Source: Porticoccus litoralis (GTDB lineage: Bacteria; Pseudomonadota; Gammaproteobacteria; Pseudomonadales; Porticoccaceae). From it: a stretch of 64,000 nucleotides of DNA. Location of the stretch: NCBI RefSeq assembly GCF_030676955.1, contig NZ_JAUUUU010000005.1:62001-126000 (forward strand), given 5' to 3'. A program made the position numbers and the translations under genes. This document shows, one piece after another, positions 35,780-45,024 of the stretch (positions are counted from its first letter, which is position 1; each line of letters starts with the position of its first letter). Under the pieces are notes generated by a model. That model had not been told where the DNA came from. It did no database searches and worked only from the letters and a program-made list of their open reading frames with translations.

Positions 35780-35867
35780 AACAATTCCCTAGCAGACATA
35801 TCAATCTCCAAACGGCCTCGCTAAAATACCACACCTCAATTCCCCGACCACAAAGTACTTTTCCAGC

Positions 35868-38800
35868 ATGTCGATTTTGTCACTTCCGCCACTCAATGCT
35901 CCCGGCGACAGACGCCTTTGGCAGGGAGTCTACGGAGCTGGCACCGCCCTCACCATTGCAGAGGCCAGCCAACAACACCAGGGGCTTACCCTGGTGATTA
36001 CCGACACAGCAAAAACGGCGATGGAGCTGGAAATAGAACTGCGTTTTTTCCTGGACGACAACTATCCGGTTTTCCACTTTCCTGACTGGGAAACCCTCCC
36101 CTACGATCTGTTCTCTCCGCACCAGGACATCATTTCGGAGCGGCTACGTACCCTGTTCAGGTTGCCACAGGCCAACACCGGTGTGGTAGTTGTCCCTGTC
36201 AGCACACTGATGCACCGCCTGCCCCCCAGGGAGTTCGTCAGCCAGCGCGCCTTTGACTACTCTACCGGGGATCACGTCAATCTGGACGAACTCCGCGGAC
36301 AACTGGAAGCCGCGGGCTACCACTGCGTGGATACGGTGGTGGAACATGGGGAGTTTGCGGTGCGCGGCGCCCTGATCGATATTTTCCCCATGGGAGCGAA
36401 CAGGCCGTTTCGTATTGATCTGTTTGATGACGAAATTGAAACGTTGCGTACATTTGATCCGGAAACCCAGCGTACCCTGGAACAGTCCGACACCATCTGC
36501 CTGCTGCCGGCCCGGGAAGTACCGCTGGATAAGGCCGCCATCAAACGGTTTCAGGACAACTGGCTGTCGCGGTTTGATGTAGATGAACGCCGCTGCCCGG
36601 TGTTTCGCGATGTCAGCGAAGGTATTCCTTCCCAAGGTGTTGAATATTTTCTACCCCTATTTTTTGAGCACTGCGTCAGCCTGTTTTCCTACCTTCCGGA
36701 AAACTGCCAGCTCTTCTCTGCGGGTCCCATAGAGCAGGCGGCAGAGAAATTCTGGCAGGATGCCACCCAGCGTTACCAGGAATACAACGTCGACCCTTGC
36801 CGCCCACTGCTGCCACCCAAAGATGTCTTTATCCCGGTTGAAGAGCTATTCGCGTCACTGAAAACCTACCCGCGCACTGCACTGCGCGACCAAACCACAG
36901 ATGGTAAGCCCAGTCTGTCGTTGGGCTTATGTGCATTGCCCGATGTCAGTGTGGACGCCAAAGCTGATGCCCCACTCCAGAAGTTCTCAACCTTTTTGGA
37001 AAACACCGAACAGCGTGTTCTGATCTGCGCCGAATCCGCGGGGCGTCGCGAAAGTCTGCTGGAGCTGTTGCACCAAGCCAAAATAAAGCCCACGAATGTC
37101 AGTGACTGGCAAAGTTTTGTCGCAGGCTGCGACACCCTCAGCATCACAACCTTTCCACTCATCCGGGGCTTCAGTCTAGAGACCCCTCCCCTGGCCGTCA
37201 TTTCGGAAACAGAATTATTCGGCCAGCAGGTAATGCAGCGTCGGCGCCGCAGCAAACAACGGGAAGACGCAGATCAGGTTATTAAAAACCTTACGGAACT
37301 GCGTGTCGGCGCACCGGTAGTCCATATGGATCATGGTGTTGGTCGATACCTGGGCCTGCAGACCATTGATGCTGCCGGGGAGACCCAGGAATTTCTGACC
37401 CTGCAATACGCGGATGACGCCAAACTCTACGTCCCGGTATCGTCACTGCACATGATCAGCCGTTACAGCGGCTCAGAAGAAGAACTCGCCCCACTGCACA
37501 GGCTCGGTAGTGAACAATGGCAAAAAGCCAAAAATAAGGCGCTAAAACAGATACGCGACACCGCCACAGAGCTGCTGGACATCTACGCAACCCGGGCTGC
37601 GCGCAAGGGCTTTGCCTGCCGGGACCCGGAAGCGGAATACCGGGCTTTCTGTGCTGACTTTCCCTTTGAGGAAACCCCGGACCAACTGGAAACCATCGAA
37701 GCCGTCAAGAAAGATATGCTGGCGGAACAACCTATGGACCGTCTGGTTTGCGGCGATGTGGGGTTCGGCAAAACCGAGGTGGCGATGCGTGCCGCCTTTA
37801 TTGCAGTCGCCAGCGGCAAACAGGTCGTGATGCTGGTGCCCACCACACTGCTGGCCCACCAGCACCTGGAAAACTTCCGTGACCGCTTCGCCAACTGGCC
37901 TGTAACCATTGAAGAGCTTTCCCGTTTCCGGACGGAAAAAGAACAGCAGCAAGTGCTCGAGCGCGCATCCGTGGGCAAGGTGGATATCCTCATCGGCACA
38001 CACAAACTGCTACATGCGAAGGTCAATTATCAGAACCTGGGGCTGCTTATTATTGATGAAGAACATCGCTTCGGGGTTCGTCAGAAAGAAAAGATTAAAG
38101 CACTGCGCGCAGAAGTGGATATTCTTACCCTGACGGCCACCCCGATTCCCCGGACACTCAACTTATCCATGTCCGGCGTACGCGACCTCTCGATTATCGC
38201 CACACCTCCGGCGCGCAGATTGTCGGTAAAGTCTTTTATACGGCAGAGCGATCCGAGGGTCATTCGCGAGGCTGTGCTGCGGGAAATTCTGCGTGGCGGA
38301 CAGGTTTACTTTCTGCACAACGAGGTCAAGAGCATCGCCAAAACGGCCCAGGAACTACAGGAACTGATCCCGGAAGCACGTCTGGAAATTGCCCATGGGC
38401 AGATGCGCGAGCGGGAACTGGAAAAGGTGATGTCCGACTTCTATCACCAGCGCTTCAATGTGCTGGTGTGCACCACGATCATTGAAACCGGTATCGACAT
38501 CCCCAGTGCTAATACTATTCTGATCGATCGCGCCGACAAGTTGGGTCTCGCGCAACTGCATCAACTGCGTGGCCGGGTGGGCCGCTCACACCACCAGGCC
38601 TATGCCTACCTGCTAACGCCGGAACCCAAGGCCATGACCGACGATGCCGTCAAACGGCTGGAAGCCATCAGTGCCGCAGATCATCTCGGTTCGGGCTTCA
38701 CATTGGCAACCCACGACCTGGAAATTCGCGGTGCCGGCGAATTGCTGGGGGAAGATCAGAGTGGCCATATCCAGTCCATCGGTTTTACCCTCTACATGGA

Positions 38801-39323
38801 ATTGCTTGACCGAGCGGTAGACGCCATCCGCAAGGGAAAGTCTATTGAACTCGATATTCCTCTCAGTGAAGACATTGAAATCAATCTCAATATTCCGGCA
38901 TTGATTCCCGAAGACTTCCTCCCCGATGTACACATGCGATTGATCATGTACAAACGCATTGCCAACGCACAATCCGATGAGGAGCTCAAAGAGCTGCAAG
39001 TGGAAATGATTGATCGTTTTGGCCTGTTGCCCGACCACCTGAAAAACCTGTTCAGAGTCACAGCCCTGAAACTTGAAGCGCGCCAACTGGGTATCTGTAA
39101 GGTAGAATCCGGGCCAAGCGGTGGACGAGTCGAGTTTGGCAGTGATACGGTGGTCGAACCGCTAACCATTGTGCAAATGGTGCAGAAAGAGCCCAAAATT
39201 TTCTCTTTGCAAGGCGCCTCAACTCTGAAGTTTGCCATACCAACCAGCACAACCGAGCAGAGACTGGTTCAGATACAGGCACTATTGGAAAGACTCACTC
39301 CAAAGGAAAAAGGACGTCAATGA
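35868..39323 (+). CDS. mfd: Transcription-repair coupling factor Mfd
   Basis: It removes RNA polymerase stalled at lesions and recruits UvrA. The 1151-aa protein has the N-terminal UvrB-like region (HFPDWETLPYDLFSPHQD), an RNA-polymerase interaction domain (VVHMDHGVGRYLGL), a RecG-like translocase with Walker A GDVGFGKT (629-636) and DEEH (730-733), the motif TTIIETGIDIP, and a C-terminal TRCF domain. The length matches E. coli Mfd (1148). csiV overlaps its stop by four bases. Confidence 0.98.
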   Translation: MSILSLPPLNAPGDRRLWQGVYGAGTALTIAEASQQHQGLTLVITDTAKTAMELEIELRFFLDDNYPVFHFPDWETLPYDLFSPHQDIISERLRTLFRLPQANTGVVVVPVSTLMHRLPPREFVSQRAFDYSTGDHVNLDELRGQLEAAGYHCVDTVVEHGEFAVRGALIDIFPMGANRPFRIDLFDDEIETLRTFDPETQRTLEQSDTICLLPAREVPLDKAAIKRFQDNWLSRFDVDERRCPVFRDVSEGIPSQGVEYFLPLFFEHCVSLFSYLPENCQLFSAGPIEQAAEKFWQDATQRYQEYNVDPCRPLLPPKDVFIPVEELFASLKTYPRTALRDQTTDGKPSLSLGLCALPDVSVDAKADAPLQKFSTFLENTEQRVLICAESAGRRESLLELLHQAKIKPTNVSDWQSFVAGCDTLSITTFPLIRGFSLETPPLAVISETELFGQQVMQRRRRSKQREDADQVIKNLTELRVGAPVVHMDHGVGRYLGLQTIDAAGETQEFLTLQYADDAKLYVPVSSLHMISRYSGSEEELAPLHRLGSEQWQKAKNKALKQIRDTATELLDIYATRAARKGFACRDPEAEYRAFCADFPFEETPDQLETIEAVKKDMLAEQPMDRLVCGDVGFGKTEVAMRAAFIAVASGKQVVMLVPTTLLAHQHLENFRDRFANWPVTIEELSRFRTEKEQQQVLERASVGKVDILIGTHKLLHAKVNYQNLGLLIIDEEHRFGVRQKEKIKALRAEVDILTLTATPIPRTLNLSMSGVRDLSIIATPPARRLSVKSFIRQSDPRVIREAVLREILRGGQVYFLHNEVKSIAKTAQELQELIPEARLEIAHGQMRERELEKVMSDFYHQRFNVLVCTTIIETGIDIPSANTILIDRADKLGLAQLHQLRGRVGRSHHQAYAYLLTPEPKAMTDDAVKRLEAISAADHLGSGFTLATHDLEIRGAGELLGEDQSGHIQSIGFTLYMELLDRAVDAIRKGKSIELDIPLSEDIEINLNIPALIPEDFLPDVHMRLIMYKRIANAQSDEELKELQVEMIDRFGLLPDHLKNLFRVTALKLEARQLGICKVESGPSGGRVEFGSDTVVEPLTIVQMVQKEPKIFSLQGASTLKFAIPTSTTEQRLVQIQALLERLTPKEKGRQ

Positions 39324-40267
39324 AACCCTCATTCCGCCAGACTGCTGCCCTGCTGTTTCTATTATTGCCAACGCTTTCGCTGGCCGAAGAGACACTGCCC
39401 TGGTATCAGGTGGAAATTCTGGTATTGACACAACAGGATCTCTACGGCGACGAAAAACACCGCACTGACGTCGAACTTAGCTACCCGCAAAACTGGCTGA
39501 CACTGGAAGGTTCCGAGCTGCGTATACCTCCTGCACCCCTGCTGGAATCCTCCGAGGTTACAACAGAACTTCCAGACAACATCTCTTCAGACAGTCTCGA
39601 CGCTTCTGGCCCTGAAGGCATATCAAAAGCAGAGCCATCAACTGACAAAGCAAAATCTTTTGTGCTGCTCGATAAAAAAGACTATGAACTCGGTCCTGAA
39701 AATTACACCTTGGGCAGGGCCTCGGGGTATCGGGTGCTGTTGCACTGGGCATGGCGTCAACCCGGACTGGATATCGACAACAGCCCCTGGGTGCTGCTGG
39801 CCGGCGGTGAGCAATACGGCGAGCATCACGAACTGGAGGGCAGCCTGCGCATCGTGCTAAATCGCTACTTGCACGTTCAGGCCAACCTCTGGCATACCCG
39901 CTTTGGACAACTGCAACCCGCAATGCCGGTTACAGAGACCGCCATCGAACCATCTGATCTGGTGGCCGATGATCAACAGAGCACTGTCGATAACGCAGTT
40001 TCACCTACCTGGCCTGGTCTGCCTGGCCAGCCGTGGCGGGAAACTGTCGAAGCACCGCAATCGGGCACAAACTTCCCGGAGTCCATCAATCAGGCTGACA
40101 CTCCCGCCTGGACATTTGAAACGCCAAAGTTTTCGATCAATGACCTTGTCACGCTGAACCAGTCTACGCGCCTTCAACTTGGGGAGCTGACCTATCTGGA
40201 CCACCCTAATCTGGGTGTACTGGTGCTTGTGAACCGTTACGAGAATTCCGAGGAAAACACACCCTAA
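39320..40267 (+). CDS. csiV: CsiV-family exported protein
   Basis: A 315-aa precursor with a cleavable signal peptide (hydrophobic LLFLLLPTLSLA, cleavage likely before EETLPWYQ). The mature start WYQVEILVLTQ and the WLTLEG...LLHWAWRQPG and YLHVQANLW segments fit CsiV, a periplasmic peptidoglycan-related protein of Vibrio and Pseudomonas that supports activation of a lytic/PG-synthesis partner. The middle is acidic and low in complexity. The ATG overlaps the mfd stop (ATGA), the same order as in Pseudomonas (recalled). It is convergent with the DUF4124 gene. Confidence 0.85.
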   Translation: MKPSFRQTAALLFLLLPTLSLAEETLPWYQVEILVLTQQDLYGDEKHRTDVELSYPQNWLTLEGSELRIPPAPLLESSEVTTELPDNISSDSLDASGPEGISKAEPSTDKAKSFVLLDKKDYELGPENYTLGRASGYRVLLHWAWRQPGLDIDNSPWVLLAGGEQYGEHHELEGSLRIVLNRYLHVQANLWHTRFGQLQPAMPVTETAIEPSDLVADDQQSTVDNAVSPTWPGLPGQPWRETVEAPQSGTNFPESINQADTPAWTFETPKFSINDLVTLNQSTRLQLGELTYLDHPNLGVLVLVNRYENSEENTP

Positions 40268-40272
40268 GGTAT

Positions 40273-40563
40273 TTATTTTCCGTCGTTGCGGGTGCCCGGC
40301 CTCTTCGACATCTGCTCAGCTCTGTCCACAAAACGCCCCAGACCTGAACGCTTGTCCGCCAACTTGTTGGCTGATGACGATTCCCCACGGGATCGCTGTT
40401 CAATCACTTTCTCAGCACTGCTGCTCTCACAGGGGCGATCACTGAAGGTGGTTTTGCCCCTGCTGTCGACACATTTGAACACCTGGGCGCCTGCTGGAGT
40501 GATAGCCAGCAAAAACAGTGACATCATAGCGATTCGTATCAAGGTCAGTGGTCTGACACTCAT
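40273..40563 (-). CDS. DUF4124-domain exported protein
   Basis: A 96-aa precursor with a signal peptide ending TPAGA and then the DUF4124 core VFKCVDSRGKTTFSDRPC, whose two cysteines probably form a disulfide. The C-terminal half is polar and basic (ERSRGESSS-like, RPGTRNDGK). Its ATG overlaps the stop of the phosphorylase gene by four bases, so the two are co-translated. The function of DUF4124 is not established. Confidence 0.85.
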   Translation of the reverse strand: MSVRPLTLIRIAMMSLFLLAITPAGAQVFKCVDSRGKTTFSDRPCESSSAEKVIEQRSRGESSSANKLADKRSGLGRFVDRAEQMSKRPGTRNDGK

Positions 40564-41300
40564 GACAAATCACTGCAAGCCGAGGCCAGCAAACGGCGTA
40601 CAACAGGCATACGCAAGGCCATCATCGCCTCTATTTTCTCCATGGAAATCGGTTCAGCGGCTAGACCCGCCGCCATATTGACCACCAGTGCCAAACACGC
40701 ATAAGGAAGACCCAGCTCACGGGCCAGAGCAGCTTCCGGCATACCCGTCATGCCAACGATGTCACAGCCATCATTCGCCATACGCCTGATTTCCGCCGCG
40801 GTTTCCAGTCGAGGTCCCTGGGTGACCCCGTGGACGCCTTCGCCATGGACAGGCAACCCACTGGCAATGGCAGCCTTTAACAGCGTTTCACGCAGGGGCT
40901 TGTCATAGGGCTCGGTAAAATCAACATGCTGCAAGGCCGACCCCGCACCATCTGAATAGGTGTGCTCCCTGTTCCAGGTATAGTCGATGACCTGATCGGG
41001 AATCACCAAATCACCGGGACACATTTCACCGTTGATGCCACCCACCACGTTAACGGCAAGCACCGCGTCAACACTCATGGCCTGCAAGGCCGCCAGGTTG
41101 GCCCGGTAATTCACCCTGTGTGGCGGAATATGGTGAGCTTCACCATGGCGGGCAATAAAAGTGACCTCGCAGCCATTCAGACTGCCGCATACCAGCTGAT
41201 CTGAAGGCTTGCCCCAGGGGGTATCCACAGCCTGACGTTGGGTGACCTCCAGCTCATCCAGGGCATATAAGCCGCTGCCTCCGATAATGCCAATTTTCAT
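40560..41300 (-). CDS. S-methyl-5'-thioinosine phosphorylase (MTAP/PNP family)
   Basis: A 246-aa purine nucleoside phosphorylase-family enzyme. It begins MKIGIIGGSGLYALDELE and has the phosphate/ribose residues ARHGEAHHIPPHRVNYRAN and the base-site region TGMPEAALARELGLPYACL. The P. aeruginosa homologue at the same map position phosphorolyses 5'-methylthioinosine in methylthioadenosine salvage, and the short length favours that activity over bacterial PNP. Methylthioadenosine phosphorylase remains possible. It lies 30 bp after the MscS-type channel. Confidence 0.88.
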   Translation of the reverse strand: MKIGIIGGSGLYALDELEVTQRQAVDTPWGKPSDQLVCGSLNGCEVTFIARHGEAHHIPPHRVNYRANLAALQAMSVDAVLAVNVVGGINGEMCPGDLVIPDQVIDYTWNREHTYSDGAGSALQHVDFTEPYDKPLRETLLKAAIASGLPVHGEGVHGVTQGPRLETAAEIRRMANDGCDIVGMTGMPEAALARELGLPYACLALVVNMAAGLAAEPISMEKIEAMMALRMPVVRRLLASACSDLS

Positions 41301-41330
41301 GAGGTCATATCACTCCCTGGATGCCGCGGG

Positions 41331-42440
41331 TTATCTGGCATTCTCCAGCTGGGTACCCAACAATTTAATGTCATCGGGCACATGAATCGTGGAGGTGGGG
41401 AATGCGATTTCTGCCCCGTGATCGGCAATGATGTCACTGATTTTCAACAGCACATCCTGCTTAATCTCATGGAACAGTACCCACTGTGTGGTCTTGGTGA
41501 AGGTATAGATAAAAAAGTTGATAGAGGAGGCACCGAATGACACGAAATTCACGATCATTGTCTGCTCTTGATCAATCTCTGGGTGACTGCGTAGCATCGC
41601 TTTGACGTCTTCGACGATCGCAGACATCTTGCCGATATCGTCGTAGCGAATGCCAATGGTCTCGTAGATGCGGCGGTTGAGCATCCTCGAAGGGTTTTCA
41701 ACAGAAATATTGTTAAACACGGCATTGGGAATATACAGCGGTCGCTTGTCAAAGGTCCGGATGCGGGTCAAACGCCAGCCAATATCCTCCACGGTGCCTT
41801 CAATTTCCTTATCGGGAGAACGCACCCAGTCACCGACCTTGAACGGTCGATCCAGATAGATCATCAATCCCCCAAAAAAATTTGCCAGCAAATCCTTGGC
41901 GGCAAAACCCACCGCCAGACCACCGATACCGCCGAATGCCAACACACCGGAAATACTGTAACCAAAAGCCTGCATGGCGATCAGGATTGCAGTGATGATC
42001 ACCGAGGCACGCACCAGCTTGCCAATGGCCTTGACCGTGGTTTCATCCATCGGCTCCTGCATGTATTCCGGGTGTACCAGGTTACGCTCCACACGCCTGA
42101 CCAGGTTCACCAGGAACAATGCAGCCAGGAAAATAATCGCCACCCGATTCACCGGTGCCACCAGGCTATACCATTCTGACTCTGCGGCCCTTGCCGCCAC
42201 AGCTGCAGCCATGTTGACACCGAGTATCCAGATCGCCCAGACAGCAGGCCGGCGACAGGCTTCGATCAGAGCGTCGTCCCAAACATTGGTAGAACGTGCG
42301 GCATGGATTTCCAGAAAATTGATAAATTTGTTCGCCAGATAACCAAGCATCAGGGCAATAAGCACAATCAGGAATATCTCTACCATCCACAGGTAGTCAT
42401 CACTGATAAAACGTACCAACCAGTCCTCGAATATCTGCAT
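41331..42440 (-). CDS. MscS-family mechanosensitive channel
   Basis: A 369-aa inner-membrane protein with about five helices and the MscS pore/beta domain: GVLAFGGIGGLAVGFAAKDL (pore-lining region) followed by NFFGGLMIYLDRPFKVGDWV and VEDIGWRLTRIRTFD. The C-terminal domain ends TSTIHVPDDIK. It resembles YnaI/YbdG-like channels more than minimal MscS (286 aa). Two in-frame ATGs, 42455 and 42440, follow duplicate GGAG sites; I prefer 42440 because its nine-base spacing is normal. It is 24 bp after nagZ. Confidence 0.9.
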   Translation of the reverse strand: MQIFEDWLVRFISDDYLWMVEIFLIVLIALMLGYLANKFINFLEIHAARSTNVWDDALIEACRRPAVWAIWILGVNMAAAVAARAAESEWYSLVAPVNRVAIIFLAALFLVNLVRRVERNLVHPEYMQEPMDETTVKAIGKLVRASVIITAILIAMQAFGYSISGVLAFGGIGGLAVGFAAKDLLANFFGGLMIYLDRPFKVGDWVRSPDKEIEGTVEDIGWRLTRIRTFDKRPLYIPNAVFNNISVENPSRMLNRRIYETIGIRYDDIGKMSAIVEDVKAMLRSHPEIDQEQTMIVNFVSFGASSINFFIYTFTKTTQWVLFHEIKQDVLLKISDIIADHGAEIAFPTSTIHVPDDIKLLGTQLENAR

Positions 42441-42444
42441 CGTT

Positions 42445-42462
42445 ATTGACTCCATTGACTCC
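42445..42462 (-). repeat. Tandem 9-bp duplication carrying the ribosome site of the channel gene
   Basis: The minus strand reads GGAGTCAAT twice in a row. Each copy contains GGAG, and the junction creates an additional in-frame ATG at 42455. It leaves two overlapping initiation sites for one gene. Confidence 0.8.
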
Positions 42463-42464
42463 GA

Positions 42465-43484
42465 TTATTTAGCCTTGGCAGCGACCAGCTCTTCCAGTTT
42501 GGCCACGGTTGACTGCCAGCGCGGGGAAGCGACCAGCGTTGTCCAGTCCGGTTGTTGGCGCCCGAGCATGTCTGGCAACCTGGGGGATGGGTTAACGTCT
42601 GCACTTTCCAGGAAATCCAGCACTTCCAGCGCGCCGGGCCGACTGTTACAAACCAGTACCATATCACAGCCAGCGTGCAGGGCACTGTCAGCCTTCTGCG
42701 CATAGCTCCCGGCAATGTCCGCCCCTTTCATGGACAGGTCATCACTAAAAATAACGCCCTCAAATTGCAATTCATCCCGCAGGACAGTCTGCAACCAGAA
42801 CCGGGAAAATCCGACGGCATTGTCATCTATATTGGGAAATACGATATGTGCCGGCATCACAGCATCCAGCGTATTGCTCAGTTCGACAAAGGGCCTCAAA
42901 TCCCTATCTCGCAGGGCCTGAAGGGAACGCTGGTCGTAGGGAGTTTCCAGATGGCTGTCAGCCCTGACCCCGCCATGCCCCGGAAAATGTTTGCCAGTGG
43001 CAGCCATACCCGCCTCATGCATACCGGCAATAAAGGCTCCGGCAGCCTGAACGAGACAAATGGGATCATCAGAAAAGGAGCGGTCAGCGATGACCTCACA
43101 ACCCTCTCGGTCCACGTCCAGTACCGGGGCAAAACTGAAATCAATGCCCGATGCCAGCAACTCGGAAGCCATCAGCCATCCGGTATCCCGCAGCAACTGT
43201 AGAGCATCACCTCCGGGGAGAAGGTCACCCAATATCTGCATGGGTGGTATCCGCGTAAAACCTTCACGAAAGCGCTGTACGCGACCACCTTCCTGATCAA
43301 CGCACAGCAACAATTCGGGGCGGATGTCACGTATCTGCGCCACCAATTCCATCATTTGCTTTCGACTGGAGAAATTACGTGAGAAGAAAATAACGCCACC
43401 AACCCCCGGGTGCCGCAGAAGGTGCTCCTCATCCGGGGTCAGCACCAAACCTTCCAGATCGAGCATCAACGGGCCAGGAATCAT
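42465..43484 (-). CDS. nagZ: Beta-N-acetylhexosaminidase NagZ
   Basis: It removes N-acetylglucosamine from anhydro-muropeptides in the cytoplasm during cell-wall recycling, the step whose products induce AmpC via AmpR in some species. The 339-aa GH3 protein has the catalytic loop KHFPGHGGVRADSHLETP (His/Asp dyad) and the nucleophile region FSDDLSMKGADIAG. It starts MIPGPLMLDLEGLVL, normal for NagZ. It is the first gene of nagZ-channel-phosphorylase-DUF4124 on the minus strand. Confidence 0.96.
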   Translation of the reverse strand: MIPGPLMLDLEGLVLTPDEEHLLRHPGVGGVIFFSRNFSSRKQMMELVAQIRDIRPELLLCVDQEGGRVQRFREGFTRIPPMQILGDLLPGGDALQLLRDTGWLMASELLASGIDFSFAPVLDVDREGCEVIADRSFSDDPICLVQAAGAFIAGMHEAGMAATGKHFPGHGGVRADSHLETPYDQRSLQALRDRDLRPFVELSNTLDAVMPAHIVFPNIDDNAVGFSRFWLQTVLRDELQFEGVIFSDDLSMKGADIAGSYAQKADSALHAGCDMVLVCNSRPGALEVLDFLESADVNPSPRLPDMLGRQQPDWTTLVASPRWQSTVAKLEELVAAKAK

Positions 43485-43813
43485 AGTAAAACCTCAAACA
43501 ACGGGTGACAGGGGAAAAGCAAGCCATTACCGGCCAGAAACCGGGGTAACAGATTAGACAAATTTTTCATTTTGAAAACAACCCGTTATGACAGATGGAA
43601 CTTAACAGATTACAGAACCATTTTCGGGATAAGAATTAAATGCTTTTCATCACTGAAGTTACATCACTTTTTTAAAAGTGGTCTCATATTTATCCTGTTT
43701 GAAGTCTTCATCCCGTCAACGTCCGCTTATCCAAAACAGCTTGCCAGCATAGTGCAGAGCAAGTTCGTTGGTGATACTTTGATTAGTCCTAGAAAAAAGG
43801 AAGGGGGTGAATC
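43485..43813. other. 329-bp gap between nagZ and the DUF6763 gene
   Basis: An AT-rich divergent promoter region. An open frame crossing it (from 43572) has no ribosome site and overlaps the DUF6763 start out of frame, so it is not called. I find no clear -35/-10 pair or RNA gene; ACTTTTTTAAAAGT near 43669 is a short palindrome. Confidence 0.5.
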
Positions 43814-44131
43814 ATGGCTTCACAAGTTCCTGTCATTGGTGCCTGGTATCAGGATGCCGCTGAAGATGAAATTTTCGAAGTCGTAGCCGTTGATGAACAC
43901 GCCGGATCTATCGAGGTGCAATATGTCGGCGGAGAGGTCAGTGAGATTGATCTCGATACCTGGCAACAATTGTTACTGTTAGCGGCAGAACCGCCGGAAG
44001 ACTGGCGGGTATCCTATGAACTGAGTAATGAAGACAGCCTCTCGTCAGACGATGTGTACGTGCCAGAGAACTGGAATGATCCCTTGATGGATATTGACTC
44101 AGATACGATCTACGGCCTGGATGACTATTGA
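43814..44131 (+). CDS. DUF6763-family small acidic protein
   Basis: A 105-aa, strongly acidic soluble protein. It begins MASQVPVIGAWYQDAAEDEIF and contains EVVAVDEHAGSIEVQYVGGE, a short beta-rich fold, then DLDTWQQLLLLAAEPPEDW and a tail rich in Asp. A strong GGGGGTGA ribosome site precedes the ATG. This architecture matches DUF6763, found in gammaproteobacteria with no known function. The similarity of length and N-terminal WYxD motif supports a real gene. Confidence 0.82.
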   Translation: MASQVPVIGAWYQDAAEDEIFEVVAVDEHAGSIEVQYVGGEVSEIDLDTWQQLLLLAAEPPEDWRVSYELSNEDSLSSDDVYVPENWNDPLMDIDSDTIYGLDDY

Positions 44132-44160
44132 GCAGAGCTGATCACCTTTTCTCCCAACAG

Positions 44161-44817
44161 TTATTCGGCAATTTCCTGAGCCTGTAGCATGCGCGCATGC
44201 TGCAGGATAATTTTTGCCGCTGATTCAGCATCATCTACCACCGTAAACAGATGCAGCTCCCGCTCAGCAATACAACCATTCGCCAACATGGTGTTTTGAA
44301 TCCAGTCTACCAGGCCTCCCCAGTAATCACTGCCCACTAGAATAATTGGAAATGGCCTTACCTTGCTGGTTTGCACCAGCGTTAAAGCTTCAAACAGTTC
44401 ATCAAGTGTTCCATATCCCCCCGGAAAGATGACAAACCCCACCGCATGTTTAACAAACATGAACTTGCGCACGAAGAAATAGCGAAACTTGAGGGACAAA
44501 TCCAGGTAGGAATTGGGGTCCTGTTCCGTTGGCAGCGATATATTTAATCCCACGGAGGTACTGGCACTGGCGTGACAACCCCGATTGGCTGCTTCCATAA
44601 TTCCCGGACCACCACCGGTAATGACGGGAATCCCCTCTTTACCCAACAAGCCGCCAAGGCGCTGTGCCTCTTCATAGTAATGGCTGCCCGGTTTAAAACG
44701 GGCGCCACCAAAAATGGTCACCGCACTGCCCAATTTGGCGAGCGCCTCAATGCCGTCCACCAGTTCCGCCTGGATTCTCAATACTCGCCAGGCTTCAGGG
44801 ATTTTATTTTCGTCCAT
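44161..44817 (-). CDS. LOG-family (TIGR00730) Rossmann-fold protein
   Basis: A 218-aa protein with the two hallmarks of the lysine-decarboxylase-like LOG family: VITGGGPGIMEAANRG and FPGGYGTLDELFE. Some members hydrolyse nucleoside 5'-monophosphates such as cytokinin ribotides; others act on AMP or have unknown substrates, and true lysine decarboxylase activity is not expected. I chose ATG 44817 (MDENKIPEAW) with AGGAG five bases upstream instead of a longer frame to 44922. It is divergent from lexA. Confidence 0.9.
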   Translation of the reverse strand: MDENKIPEAWRVLRIQAELVDGIEALAKLGSAVTIFGGARFKPGSHYYEEAQRLGGLLGKEGIPVITGGGPGIMEAANRGCHASASTSVGLNISLPTEQDPNSYLDLSLKFRYFFVRKFMFVKHAVGFVIFPGGYGTLDELFEALTLVQTSKVRPFPIILVGSDYWGGLVDWIQNTMLANGCIAERELHLFTVVDDAESAAKIILQHARMLQAQEIAE

Positions 44818-44933
44818 AAATGCTCCTATCAATACTTGCTGGGCCAGACACGTGACTATACCAAGTCCTTTACCAAAGCCTCTGCTAAGTATAGTGTCGT
44901 CCGATAAATAACAGGGTGCCACCCGGCCAAATA

Positions 44934-44949
44934 CTGTGTTTTAATACAG
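44934..44949 (+). promoter_or_regulatory. LexA (SOS) box 1 upstream of lexA
   Basis: CTGT-N8-ACAG is the perfect gammaproteobacterial SOS consensus (core GTTTTAAT). It lies 75 bp before the lexA ATG, implying autorepression. Confidence 0.88.
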
Positions 44950-44950
44950 G

Positions 44951-44966
44951 CTATATTAATTTACAG
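44951..44966 (+). promoter_or_regulatory. LexA (SOS) box 2 upstream of lexA
   Basis: CTAT-N8-ACAG differs from consensus by one base and stands 17 bp from box 1 (start to start), a tandem arrangement like that of E. coli lexA. Confidence 0.75.
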
Positions 44967-45024
44967 TACTCTATATATTGTTGGCAGCAAGCCTGCCTCT
45001 TATTCAGCAGCCGAGGTGACAGCC

